From RFXV01 sp038150465 (GTDB taxonomy: Bacteria; Bacteroidota; Bacteroidia; Flavobacteriales; Schleiferiaceae): a stretch of DNA of 64,000 nt. Below are positions 1 through 10,344 of this stretch, piece after piece. Both the position numbers and the translations under genes were made by a program. The notes beneath the pieces are model-generated. The model had not been told where the DNA came from and made no database searches. It was given only the letters and a program-made list of their open reading frames with translations. The stretch is taken from positions 1 through 64,000 of the forward strand of contig JAYOTP010000003.1 of assembly GCA_038150465.1 (NCBI GenBank), written 5' to 3'. Numbering within the stretch: position 1 is the stretch's first letter; each line of letters opens with the position of its first letter.

Positions 1-2680
1 TCCTGGATGGTCAGCAGGTAGCGGTTGGTGTACTGTCCGGAGGGATCCGTCACCGTACATGGGTCGCCCTGTGTGAAGGATTCCGCAGTGGTCCAGCCGT
101 CCAAAGTGAACTTGTACTCGATGCCGGCCGTGCTGACGCTCAGCGTGGTCTCATAGATGCTGTCGCCATCGGCGTCTGTCATCGGGTTGCAGCTTCCGCA
201 CCAGTTGTTGAAGTTGCCGTTCAGGTTGACCGTTCCAAAAGAACCGGAATACTGGCTCATGTCCACGCGGAAGGTCACATTCGCAGTGGTTGGGATGCCC
301 ACGCAGTCTGAACAGCTGTTCCAGCAAACCTCTGCCAGGGCCGTATCGCCAAGAAGCTCAGCGAAGCGGTTGGTGAAGTTGCCCGTGGTCTTGGTACATG
401 CAGAACCCGCTGTCAGGTTCTCCTGATCGTTCCAGCCATCGGCAGTGAACTTGTACTCGATCGAGTCTTGAGTGAGTGGAATGGTCACTGACCAAACGTC
501 GTTGCCCATATCGGTCAGTGGATTACAAGATCCGCACCAGCCGTTGAAATCGCCATTCACATAGATGCCTGTATAGCTTCCAGTGTAGTCGGCCACATCC
601 ACGGTGAAGGTGACGTTCTTGGAAGCTGGCGCTGCACTACAGGCAACACAGGATTCCCAGCAAACGGTGGCCAAAGTGCTGTCGCCGTCTATGCTTATTG
701 TCCGATTGGTGAATCCACCATTGGTCACTGTGCAGCTTGATCCTGCAATGAGCGTTTCACTGGCATTCCAATTGTCCAATGTGTACTTATACTCTATGGC
801 TCCAGGCCCGATGGAATCGACTGTGACGGAATAGATCCCGTTGCCCATGTCCGCCAATTGATGGGCATCTCCGCTCCAGCTGTTGAAGGTGCCGCTGACG
901 TACACATTGCTGAATACGCCGCTGTAATTGCTCATATCCACACTGAAGGTGATGTTGCCCTGTACTGCCGGAGGAGCCACAGGACATGTGCTGCAAGATT
1001 CCCAGCAAACCGTGGGAACGGTGGTATCGCCCAGGATACGGAGGTAACGATTTGTGAATCCGCCCTTGGTCTTCGTACAAGGCTCACCACCGGCAAAATT
1101 CTCTTGTCCGTTCCAGCCGTCGAGGGTGAATTTGTAGTCGATCGAGTCTGAAGAAAGCGGAAGGGTCACAGACCAAAGGCCGTTGCCCATATCGGTCAAT
1201 GCGTTGCAGGATCCGCACCAGCCGTTGAAGTCGCCATTCACATTCACAGTGGTGAACGATCCGGAGTAGTTGCTCATGTCCACACTCAGTGTCACGTCAT
1301 TTGTGGCGGGAGGAGGTGGAGGTGGCGATCCGGCAACGGTATCGCAGCTGGCCCAATAGGCGTAAAGGGTCTCGGCAGAACCGGAACGCAAATGGTACCT
1401 GTTGAATCCGCCAATGCCATTGCCTTCGGTGCAGGCACTGTCTGCTGCATCCAGCATTTCTTCATTGGCGCTATTGGACACATCTCCATTGACATACTTG
1501 AAACGGATCTCAGCGGAGCAGATCTGTGGAACAGTCACTTCGTAGATGTTCGGATCGTTCGCGCTTGGGCTCATGGCCAAAGCACCAGCCTGCCAGGGAG
1601 GCGAGGTGAAGTCGCCGACCATCCAAACGCCTAGAGAGTCCGTTGTGACGCCTGTCATATTTACTCGGAATGTCATGTCCGCCGCAGTTGGCATGGCGCC
1701 GCAGACCGTATCGCTATTGAAGCAATTGATGTCTGAAGAAGTGTGATTGACCACCGAGATCGAGCGGTTGTTGATGCTCTCCCAGGTGATGTTTCCGTTG
1801 TAGTATTTCCTGAACTTATAGGAATAGGTTCCGGCCTGGAGTTGCTGGGTCACAGCGTAAACTCCGGCAGAACCGCTGGGGCTGAGCATATCGCCGCCTC
1901 CCCAATTATTGAAATCGCCGGCCACATCAACGGAGTCCCAGTCGCACTCGTTATTCATGTCCACGCGGAACTGAACGAAGTAGGTCGGGGCAGAGCAGTT
2001 GCTGCAGGTGCCAAAGCAGTAGGCAAAGAGCGCAGAGTCTCCAGAGATGGTCACTTCGCGGTTGTTGCTAGTTGCGCAACCACCGGGAACACTTTCGTCG
2101 TCTCCCCAGGCATTGCCGTTCACATACTTGTATTGATATGTGCCTCCAGGAAGAGAGAGGGTCACTTCATAGATCCCGTCCCCGTCCGCATCGGAGAGCG
2201 CAGTTGTTCCCGGATTCCAGTTGCTTGGAAAGCCGGCGGCAGATTGAAAGTTTCCGGCCACATGGACCCCATTGGCACTGACCGTCTCCTGGCTCATATC
2301 CACGCGAAAGGTCACATCAAAGTTGTTTCCTGTGGCACAAGGGGCGCATTGAGAGTAGCAGACAGCTGGTAATACGGTGTCTCCACTGACGGTCATACCT
2401 CGATTGGTACCGCCCACTGCACATGCAGCCGGCGCGAGTTCATCTTGCCCCCAGGCATTTCCATTGATGAATTTGTACTGGTAGCTTCCAGCAGGGATCT
2501 GAACGGTCACTTCATATATCCCGTCCTGATCGGCATCGCTCAAAGCAGTCGTTGCTGGATTCCAGTCGCCTGGAAAACCTGCAGCGGCCTGAAAGTCTCC
2601 AGCCACATGTATGCCGTTGGCACTCACAGAGCTTTGCTGATTCATGTCCACTCGGAAAGTGACATTGAGGTTCTGAGCCC
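1..2680 (-). repeat. Eight tandem ~320-bp coding repeats, with a longer-period duplication
   Basis: Units start approximately at 2675, 2335, 1995, 1695, 1310, 970, 630 and 310 and run leftward. Units 1-2 resemble each other most, and units 5-8 form a second subfamily (SVDMSNYSG start, WCGSC, CWESC end). At DNA level about 430-617 and 1109-1298 are clearly similar, including a shared stretch around the codons for NGDFNGWCGSCN. That suggests duplication of a two-module block on top of single-module duplication. Confidence 0.75.
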
Positions 2681-2735
2681 AGGATAAGAATGGAATGCCC
2701 AGGATCAGAACGAATCCAAGAATTAATCTTCTCAT
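1..2735 (-). CDS. Secreted protein of tandem carbohydrate-binding-like (CBM20/48-type) repeats, partial
   Basis: The reading frame is open from an ATG at 2735 to the window edge (at least 911 residues, no stop), so the C-terminus is missing. Residues 1-21 form a signal peptide (MRRLILGFVLILG.. ending at WAQ). The rest is at least eight repeats of roughly 100-115 residues. Each begins with a strand like NVTFRVDM, continues with HVAGDFNNW and LSDADGDGIYEV, and ends with YKF and a Cys-rich linker such as CWESCSTC. This pattern is that of starch-binding or glycogen-binding E-set modules of the CBM20/CBM48 type; assignment is by pattern only. The later repeats carry WCGSC, so disulfides are likely, fitting an extracellular protein. 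A T9SS sorting domain would be expected in the missing part. It is transcribed alone, behind a promoter region with two palindromes. Function could be glycan binding or surface adhesion. Confidence 0.85.
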   Translation of the reverse strand, partial: MRRLILGFVLILGIPFLSWAQNLNVTFRVDMNQQSSVSANGIHVAGDFQAAAGFPGDWNPATTALSDADQDGIYEVTVQIPAGSYQYKFINGNAWGQDELAPAACAVGGTNRGMTVSGDTVLPAVCYSQCAPCATGNNFDVTFRVDMSQETVSANGVHVAGNFQSAAGFPSNWNPGTTALSDADGDGIYEVTLSLPGGTYQYKYVNGNAWGDDESVPGGCATSNNREVTISGDSALFAYCFGTCSNCSAPTYFVQFRVDMNNECDWDSVDVAGDFNNWGGGDMLSPSGSAGVYAVTQQLQAGTYSYKFRKYYNGNITWESINNRSISVVNHTSSDINCFNSDTVCGAMPTAADMTFRVNMTGVTTDSLGVWMVGDFTSPPWQAGALAMSPSANDPNIYEVTVPQICSAEIRFKYVNGDVSNSANEEMLDAADSACTEGNGIGGFNRYHLRSGSAETLYAYWASCDTVAGSPPPPPPATNDVTLSVDMSNYSGSFTTVNVNGDFNGWCGSCNALTDMGNGLWSVTLPLSSDSIDYKFTLDGWNGQENFAGGEPCTKTKGGFTNRYLRILGDTTVPTVCWESCSTCPVAPPAVQGNITFSVDMSNYSGVFSNVYVSGTFNSWSGDAHQLADMGNGIYSVTVDSIGPGAIEYKYTLDNWNASETLIAGSSCTVTNGGFTNRTISIDGDSTLATVCWESCVACSAAPASKNVTFTVDVADYTGSYTGIYVNGDFNGWCGSCNPLTDMGNDVWSVTIPLTQDSIEYKFTADGWNDQENLTAGSACTKTTGNFTNRFAELLGDTALAEVCWNSCSDCVGIPTTANVTFRVDMSQYSGSFGTVNLNGNFNNWCGSCNPMTDADGDSIYETTLSVSTAGIEYKFTLDGWTTAESFTQGDPCTVTDPSGQYTNRYLLTIQ

Positions 2736-2754
2736 AATCGGTTGGTTTAGGTTG

Positions 2755-2810
2755 AGTGTAATGTATACACTTACAAGAATAAGAAAAATATAAGTGTTCA
2801 TACAACACTT
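2755..2810. promoter_or_regulatory. Two operator-like palindromes around a candidate promoter
   Basis: AAGTGTTcatacAACACTT (2792-2810) and AGTGTAatgtaTACACT (2755-2771) are perfect inverted repeats with a 5-nt spacer, sharing the half-site AGTGT. Their centres are 38 bp apart. On the minus strand a TATTCTTG (2781-2774), close to the Bacteroidota -7 consensus TAnnTTTG, lies between them, with a TTG at 2805-2803 inside the upstream palindrome. Two sites bracketing a promoter are what a dimeric transcription factor would use. No regulator is identified. Confidence 0.45.
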
Positions 2811-2846
2811 AGCATACTTGCTTGCCTCGAACAGAAAGTTTAGACC

Positions 2847-2874
2847 AAAAAAAAGCCCCGCAATTGCGGGGCTT
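2847..2874 (-). terminator. Rho-independent terminator of the giant MAM/FN3 gene
   Basis: Perfect palindrome AAGCCCCGCAATTGCGGGGC followed by TT at 2853-2874. Read on the minus strand it is a GC-rich 9-bp stem followed by a run of eight T. It lies 20 bp after the stop codon at 2895 and would isolate the next minus-strand gene at 2735. Confidence 0.85.
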
Positions 2875-2894
2875 GAAAGTGCATCTAAGGCAGC

Positions 2895-5800
2895 TTAGTG
2901 CTTGACCACCTGCTCAGTGATGATCTCGTCGTTGGTCTGTACGCGGACCATGTAGACACCTTGCGCCAGATGGCTGATGTCGAAGTCCACTTCAGCACCC
3001 TCAACGATCTGAGAGGCGATGAGCTTACCGCTCATGTCCAGGAGGCTGACCTCTGCTCCAGCAGCCGCTGCAACATAAAGGACATCCTTCGCTGGGTTCG
3101 GATAGATGGAGACAACGCCCGCATCCGATCCGTTCGCAGCATTGCTACCGCTCTTAGCACCTGAACCATTGTATCCCTTCACTTCACGGCATGTGAATTC
3201 AGAATTCACTGCGCTTGTTCCGTCATTGTAACGGGTGAAGGCAACGAACTCGTAGTTACCGCCGGCAAGACCAGTTCCTGTGAAGTCCACAGAGATCGTG
3301 GTGTTCTGGGTCAGCGGTGTATTGGTCCACGTCTGAGTGTTTCTCAGGCGATAGGCCATACGATAACCGATCAGCGTAGCACCCGTTGGCAGTGTAGGAG
3401 CAGTAAAGCTTCCGACAAAGATGGTTGGTCCACCCTTGACCAGTGTCCAGTTCGTTGGTACTGCTGTATTGTCCAGAGTGGAAGCCGTGATGGAATCCGT
3501 TACTGAACAACCCGCTGCATCCGTGATGGTCACTGTCAGAGTCTGTCCCTGAGAAGCGTATGTCCGCTTGGTAGTGGCACCATTGCTCCACAGAATGCTT
3601 GGAGCACCGTATCCACCGGCGTATCCAGCACGCAGGAGTACAGAGTCAGCTGCACAAGTTGGAGCCTTCTGCTCAACCATGCTCAGCGTCTGAGGCTTAC
3701 ATGGGATGTTCAGCGTGTCTGCACATGCGATGGAAGAGTGCCATGTTCCGCACTGCTCCACTTCGATCCAGACAATGACATCCGAACCTTGCCATCCGAG
3801 TACGTTGATACCCTTGTTGCCCTGCAGAGCACCACTGATCGACTTGGTACGTGTGTTGGTCATATCAGAAGACTGAGCATACTTCAAGCGGAAGTTGTCG
3901 CCCACCAATGGACCGAACCATGCACGGTATGCACCCTGCTTGGCATTCAGAGTTTGGATGGAATCCACTCCGAAGCAAGGCATTGCGAGGGTAGTGAAAT
4001 CACCCATCACTGGCGCAGAAGTGTCGCCTGTGGCGCAAAGACCGCGTACGTAGTAGTCATAACCAGAAGCTGAGTTCAAGCAAGTGAGGTTGACACGCTC
4101 CTTATTGGCCGTAACAGAAGTTCCGGTACCAGGAGTGAAGCCAGTCGCACCATACTCAACATACCACTGCTGGTGTGCAGAGTCTCCAACCCACTCAAGG
4201 CGAGCAGAGAAGTTGGTCACATTGGTCTCGTTCAGGCCGGTCACCAATCCGCAGACTGCAGGTGGTGGAGCTACTGAACAGCTTGAAGTGAACGAACCGA
4301 GGTTCTGTGATCCGCTCAACGTAGAACCAGAAGCCCAGCTTGCTACCGTATTTCCAGAAGGATCAACGATGTCAAATGAAGCTTCATCAGACCAAGTACC
4401 TGGATTCTGAACAACTACATTGGTTGCGTAGCCATCACAGAGTGTAACAGTTGTCGTATCTGAGTTACCAGACGTGAAACTTGATCCGAATGCATCAACG
4501 ATCACACCGTTCTGCTCGATACCGATCACTGTACCACTCCAACCGTCTCCGTATGTATCACCCATGATCACGGTGAACTGACAAGAGTTCGCTGCTGCAC
4601 AGAGTGGAGTAGTGAAGTTGCCAGACATGCTGGGTGAGTTGCCGTTTCCGTTGGAACAGACCTCAGAGACATAGTACGTGTACACTGCTCCGTTGGTCAG
4701 GCCAGTGATGTTGTAGAATGTATCTGTGGCTGTAACTATAGTGCCTGAACCCTGAGTGAATCCAGCAGCACCGTACTCAACTTCCCAGGAAGTGGCAGCA
4801 GGGTCAGCAGAACTCCAGCTCAATGTAGCAGAGCTCGCGTCGATATTGGACGCTGACAGGTTCATTACAGGCATACAAAGTGGTGCTTCATCAATGGAGA
4901 AGTTGTCCACCGCCATGTCGCCTGTGAAGCTGCCGTTACGGTCACCCCAGAAGCGGATCTCGATAGTTCCGTAGATCAAATATGGGCTCAGATCCACAGT
5001 TGCTTCGATCCATGGGTCAGATTGTGCACCTTGCTGCTGACCAGAGATCGACCAGATCACAGTATTCAGTGTATCGGCCACCACGCTCACCTGCATGGTA
5101 CCCATAGTCGCACCGTACATATGGTATTCGAAGGAAAGCTCAGGATTGCTCATACCAGAGATGTCCAAGTCTGGACTCCAGACTTCAGATGAACCTGGTC
5201 CTGTGGAGGTTTCCAGGTACATATACTGGCCTGATCCTCCGCTTCCTGCAAGCGGTCCAGTGTTGGACGAGGCAGTTCCACCTGAGATCGTTCTCCAGAA
5301 NNNNNNNNNNNNNNNNNNNNNNNNNNNNNNNNNNNNNNNNNNNNNNNNNNNNNNNNNNNNNNNNNNNNNNNNNNNNNNNNNNNNNNNNNNNNNNNNNNNN
5401 CTGCAAGCGGTCCAGTGTTGGACGAGGCAGTTCCACCTGAGATCGTTCTCCAGAACGGACCACCAGTGTAGTTCTGGTTCCACCACCAGCAATTGTCGGA
5501 ACCAATGATTCCAAGGCTCGCAGATGTAAAGAGATCGTAATCGTCGAAGTATGGTGCGACAGTAGGTGCACATGAAGTCGTGATGTTCCACGATGCCCAC
5601 GCACTCACATCACCAGGACCGCAACTGTCTCTCAGCCAAACGGTGTAGGCTGTGCTTGGCGTCAGTGAGGAGTCTCTCGCTGAACCGCTGTTGGTGTCGG
5701 TATTCAATACCGCAGCTGTGATCGGCGTTCCGTTCGGGATGATCGCCCACTGCACATAAGATGCAGAGATATTGGGCGTCCAGAAGAACTGGATCTGATT

Positions 5801-8800
5801 TGGCCAAACAAATGCGTTGGTCAATACAGGTGCTGGACAAGAAACTGTAGTAGTGAAGGTGATAGGACCTTGCCATACAGAGTTATCCGAAGTACAGTTG
5901 GTCTGCACGTACACATCGTAGCTAGTGGTCGTTGTCAGTCCGCTGAGAACTGTAAACGTATCCGGAGTAGTGATGATGGTACCTGTACCCTGAGCGAATC
6001 CAGAAGGACCGTACTCGACATTGTAGTCGACTGCGTTATTGGCTGCAGCCCATGTGATCATGGCACTTGTGCCGATGATCTGGCTTGCAGACAGTGCACC
6101 TGGCTCTGGACAATCAGGCACTTTCTCCACAATGAAGTCGTCGATGAAACAGTCAGGACCCCATCCAGAGGCAAATACAAATTCAAAGATCACATCCTTA
6201 CCTGTGTAGGAAGGATCGAGAATGATGATCTCGTTGATGAAGTCTGCATCACCGCCCAATGGTGGAGCAGTGTTCTGCGCGTTTGGAGAGTCGAAATTCG
6301 CACCCTGCAAATACTGAAGCGTATCCCAGTTGGAAGTACCTGCTTCTGCAACACGCAAAGTCAGAGCGTCATTCGGGTAGGCTGTGCTGTAGGCGTGTGC
6401 CCAACTGAACTTGACCCGCGCATCGTTTGCGATGTCGATGGTTGGGGAAACGGCGTAAGCGACGTTTCCTGCACTGAACGACCAGAAGGATGCTTCCATG
6501 TAATCGTTGCCGTATTGGACAGGTGTAAATGTGCCGTTGTCCAGATCCCAGCAAGTAGGAGGCCAGGTTGTTCCGTCAAATCCTTCTACGTAAGGCATAG
6601 CAGCCGGAGAACACAAGGTGGTCACTGTGATGGGCCCAGTCCAGGAACTCGTGGAGCTACCGCAATTGGTCTGTACATAGACGTCGTAGCTGGTATAGGG
6701 ATCGAGACCAACAGTAGTCGAACCCTGTCCGTAAATACCTGTTGAAGTGGCGCCTGATACAGAGAACGTTGCCCCAGTACCCTGACCAAATCCAGCAGGT
6801 CCGTATTCCACATTGAAATCAGTATCAGCAGATGTCCAACTGATATCGAAGCTTGTGTCGGTTATGGCTGAAGCCACGAGATTGCTGGGCTCCAAACAAT
6901 TTGGAACAGCTTCTACTACGAAATCGTCAACGAAGCAATCAGGTCCCCAACCGGAGTTGAATACAAATTCGAAGACAACATCCTTACCTGTCAGTGAAAC
7001 ATCCAAGTTCATCACCTCAGGAATAAAGGTTGCAGCAGGCGTTGTGTTACCAGCACCTGGAGCATCGAATGAAGGACCTATAAGATTCTTGATCGTATCC
7101 CAGTTGGATGTTCCCGCTTCTGCTACACGCAGGATCAGCTGGTCTCCAGAATAGGTAGAGCTGTACAGGTGGCTCCATGCAAATGTAGCGCGCGCATCTG
7201 CGGTCAAAGTGATCACAGGAGACACAGCGTAAGCCACGCTTCCTGAAGAATAGGTCCAGAAAGATGCTTCCATATAATCATTGCCGTATTGGACAGGTGA
7301 GAATGTGCCATTGTCCATATCCCAGCAAGCAGGAGGCCAAGTTGTTCCGTCAAATCCTTCTGTGTAAGGCATAGTAAACGGAGCACATAGAGTGGTCACT
7401 GTGATGGGACCAACCCAAGAACTCGTGGAACTGCCACAATTGGTCTGAACATACACATCATAGCTGGTATTCGGCATGATGGCTGTTGTTGTGCCCTGTC
7501 CGTTGATCGTAACGGAAGTAGCGCCAGTAACAGAGAATGCAGCTCCGGAACCTTGTCCGTAACCTGCAGGGCCGTATTCCACATTGAAATCTGTATCAGT
7601 AGAAGTCCAGCTCACGTCAAAACTTGTAGATAGAATGTTCGAAGCTGACAGGCCTGCTGGCGCAAAGCAAGAAGGCGCTTCACTGATGCTCACATCATCG
7701 ATGGCCTTATCGCCGTAGAAGCTGCTTCCACGCTCTCCGCGGAAACGGATCTGAACACTGGATGCTCCAGTAGTCAGTATTGCTGCAGCCTTATCGTATG
7801 GTGCAGTCGATGATGTCTGCTGCTGTCCAGAAAGAAGGATGACATCTCTCTGCCAACCATTGATGTCGTCGTACACATCAACATGAAGGTTACCCATTGA
7901 GGAACCGAACATGTGGTAGTAGAACTCAAGATATGGAGTGGTCAATGCAGTTACATCGATCATTGGAGAAAGAAGAGAGTTCGTATCACCCAATGCTGCA
8001 GGCGACGAAGACTCGAAGAACATGTAGATTCCTGAAGAGCTACCCGTGGTGTTGTCCACAGAAGGACCAGTACTACCAGAAGGCGTTCCTCCGTTGTCTG
8101 CATACCATCTTGGGTTGGAAGAGGATTGATCCTGGGTCCAGCATCCGAAACGATCGGCCGTACCTGTTGAATAGGACTCAAAGTCATCGAACCAAGGAGC
8201 GGTCTCTGAGCCGCATGCAGTTTGCGCTGTGGCGACATTCGACCATCCACTGGTTCCTGAACCACCACAATCAGCCTGCACATACACATCATACAGTGTA
8301 TTGGCTGCCAATCCGGTCAGTTGTACAGAAGCACCTGTAGATGTCATTGTGGATCCTGTTCCCTGGGTAAATCCGGTCGGACCGTATTCAATGTTGAAAG
8401 ACTGAGCGTTACCACCGCTGTGTGTCCAGTTGAAGTCCAAAGTGGAAGCCGTAGCACCAGTGTTGGCAACATTCAAAGGAGTTTCACACTGGGGGATAGC
8501 TACCCACGACCAGTCGTCTGAATACCAGTAGCTGTAGGATTGGATCGCCAAAGCCCCGTTCGCAGGGTTGTGCGGGCGAACATCCAATACAATTGGATTG
8601 TACGTGCCAGTTGCGGCATAGGCGATGACAAATGAATCCAATGGAACAAAAGTGCTCGCATCTGTTGGGTCTGAAAGAACACCAAGGGCGATCTGACAAC
8701 CCAAAGTGGATCCGGCTCTTCCTGTCAGTTCCAGTCTGTGCGTTCCCGCTCCCTGATTTGTGGTTGGAGGAAGAAGAACGGTTACTGGAGAAGCAGACGA

Positions 8801-9919
8801 ACCACTTTGATAGTAGTAATTCGGCTGTGAAGGCGCAGTGGAGTTGGATGTTGCATAAACAAAACCAGTGGTACCCACTTTTTCAAAACAACCCCACTTG
8901 GAGATGCTCGAGCCTGTTGCATAGGAATCGAAATCTTCTGTCCAAGTGGCTACAGGTGCACAAAGTGTAGTTGCACTGGTGGCAGCAGGCGGAGAGTACA
9001 ATGAACTGCCCACGCAAAGCTCACTTACTTTGAATTCATAGGCTGTATTCGGCGAAAGACCGGTGATGGAAGCCGCAGTTGTTGTTACAGTCACGGAAGT
9101 ACCTGTACCTGTAGCGAAACCAGGAGCGCCATAAGTAACATCCCATGTAGTGGCCAGAGAGTCTCCGGCATCCCAAGTGAGGTCAATACTTGAAGACGTT
9201 GAGGCCGAAGCTACAACAGTCAAATTCTGAACAGGCGCACAAGCAGCAGGATCAGCGATCGATACATCATCAATGGCCATATCGCCCCAGTAGCTCGTTC
9301 CACGAACACCTATGAAGCGAATGCTGATCGCACCTGAATAAGCCGAGAGGCTTACAGTTGCTTTGGTGTACGGATCAAAACCACTTGTATGTGTTTGGCC
9401 AGGCATGGTCCAAACCGTGGTCCAACCAGAACCTGCATCGACCTGAGCGATCAGATCTCCCATGGTCGATCCATACTTATGGTAGTAGAAGACCAATTCT
9501 GGGCTAGTGAGGTTGTCAATGTTCACCAGCGGGATCTCCGCATAAGATGAATCCCCAAGCGCAGCGGGTGAACTGGTTTCCAATGCGAGGTACTTACCCG
9601 CAGAAGTCTGCGTGGTATTGTCTACGCTCGGTCCAGTAGAAGAGGAAGGCGTGCCTCCGTTGTCTACGAACCAACCATATGACCCCTGATTGGAAAGGAT
9701 CCAGCAGTTCGCCAGAGTGGTGTTTCCACTCGTGCTTGAGTTGGCCAGGCCCTCGAATGTCATGTAGTATGGAGCGATGTATGGCTCCACCGGAGGACAT
9801 TGGGCCAAAGCAAAATGGGACGAACCAAAGGCCAAGAGGCCGGAGAGGATCATCCCATTTTTCACATTAACTCCGCTCGTCCACAAACGAGAGAGTCCTG
9901 AAAAAATAGCATTTTTCAT
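2895..9919 (-). CDS. Giant T9SS-secreted multidomain surface protein (MAM, FN3, choice-of-anchor J), interrupted by an assembly gap
   Basis: One gene from ATG 9919 to TAA 2895. The 100-N run at 5301-5400 is flanked by the same 55-bp sequence; collapsing it gives an uninterrupted frame of 2289 residues. A signal peptide ends near residue 40 (HFALAQ). A MAM-like domain follows (about 50-240, with GDMAIDDVSI), then FN3, a second anchor-type domain, FN3, another MAM-like domain (about 590-770), and two nearly identical blocks of FN3 plus a domain starting PYxEGFDGTTWPP. Two further FN3, a third MAM spanning the gap, an FN3, a domain with DTYGDGWSG, an FN3 and a further beta-rich region complete the protein. 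The last about 75 residues (SIYPNPAKDVLYV ... GVYMVRV) are a T9SS type A sorting domain. Such proteins are adhesins or carriers of binding modules on the cell surface; no catalytic domain was recognised. Upstream is a 420-bp divergent promoter region. Confidence 0.9.
5246..5455. other. Assembly gap: 100 N flanked by identical 55-bp ends
   Basis: Bases 5246-5300 and 5401-5455 are identical (ctgcaagcgg ... cagaa), with exactly 100 N between. This is the signature of two contigs overlapping by one assembler k-mer of 55 that were scaffolded instead of merged. Removing one copy and the N run (155 bp) restores the frame of the MAM/FN3 gene. The gap probably contains no missing sequence. Confidence 0.93.
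6119..7670 (-). repeat. Tandem duplication of a ~775-bp FN3 + anchor-J block
   Basis: Blocks at about 6896-7670 and 6119-6895 encode an FN3 module followed by a domain beginning PYxEGFDGTTWPPxCWD. The offset changes from 786 to 774 across the block because one copy has four extra codons (near GGDAD). DNA similarity is high over whole stretches, for example around 6560-6600 versus 7330-7374, so the duplication is relatively recent compared with the other modules. Confidence 0.8.
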
Positions 9920-10344
9920 AGGTTGTTGTGTTTTGGATTATGAAACGGTTAATCGTCATGTCAATTTTAATTCATTTTATCAACAAAGCCAAGGGGTGAA
10001 AATATTTTGTTGGCAATTGGTGCCGATCCAAACGACCATTTGCCCCTTCAGAATATTGTTAAAAAACTGATAAAGAGATCAGTAATCATTTTTAGAATCG
10101 CTGCTTTTTATTTCTGATTTCCTGGTTCGACCAAGCGGGTCCGCTCATACCTCATTAAATTATTGTAAGAATAAAAACACAAAAAGAGGGGTTTTCCACC
10201 GGAAAATTTAGAATGTTCAAGTGGTTGGTGGTCAGATAGGCTTGATTTGGTCCAGACATGTGCAAATGCCTGTTCATGCCTTTTGAGAAGATCCGAACTA
10301 TTGTGAAAGTTCTTCTCTACTTTTAGGCCCTTCAAGCTTGCTTG
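9920..10344. promoter_or_regulatory. Divergent AT-rich intergenic region between the surface protein and the sulfated polysaccharide operon
   Basis: About 425 bp with no supported gene. It holds a candidate minus-strand promoter near 9962-9992. It also has an inverted repeat ACTGATaaagagATCAGT at 10066-10083, followed on the minus strand by six T, and a second inverted repeat TTTTCCaccGGAAAA at 10192-10206. No good TTG/TAnnTTTG pair was found for the plus-strand operon; TACTTTTA at 10318-10325 is the nearest -7-like word. Roles of the palindromes are unknown. Confidence 0.5.
9962..9992 (-). promoter_or_regulatory. Candidate Bacteroidota-type promoter for the giant surface protein
   Basis: On the minus strand TTG (9992-9990), 20 nt, then TAAAATTG (9969-9962), one mismatch from TAnnTTTG. 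The start codon is about 42 nt further downstream at 9919. Spacing and distance fit the primary sigma factor consensus of the phylum; not tested. Confidence 0.38.

Noticed and set aside
430..1298. Repeats considered as a CRISPR or VNTR array
   Set aside because: Periodicity is in whole codons of protein modules with diverged DNA; there are no short identical repeats with unique spacers.
1743..2372. A 209-codon plus-strand frame within the left-edge repeat protein
   Set aside because: It is the shadow of the minus-strand repeats; its sequence repeats with the same period and matches no family.
5185..5604. Several overlapping open frames across the N run at 5301-5400
   Set aside because: They exist only because the N run and the duplicated 55-mer shift the frame; merging the overlap leaves one gene.
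10066..10083. Hairpin ACTGAT-N6-ATCAGT with a T-run on the minus strand
   Set aside because: The stem is short and AT-rich and no minus-strand gene ends there, so it was noted in the intergenic entry but not called a terminator.
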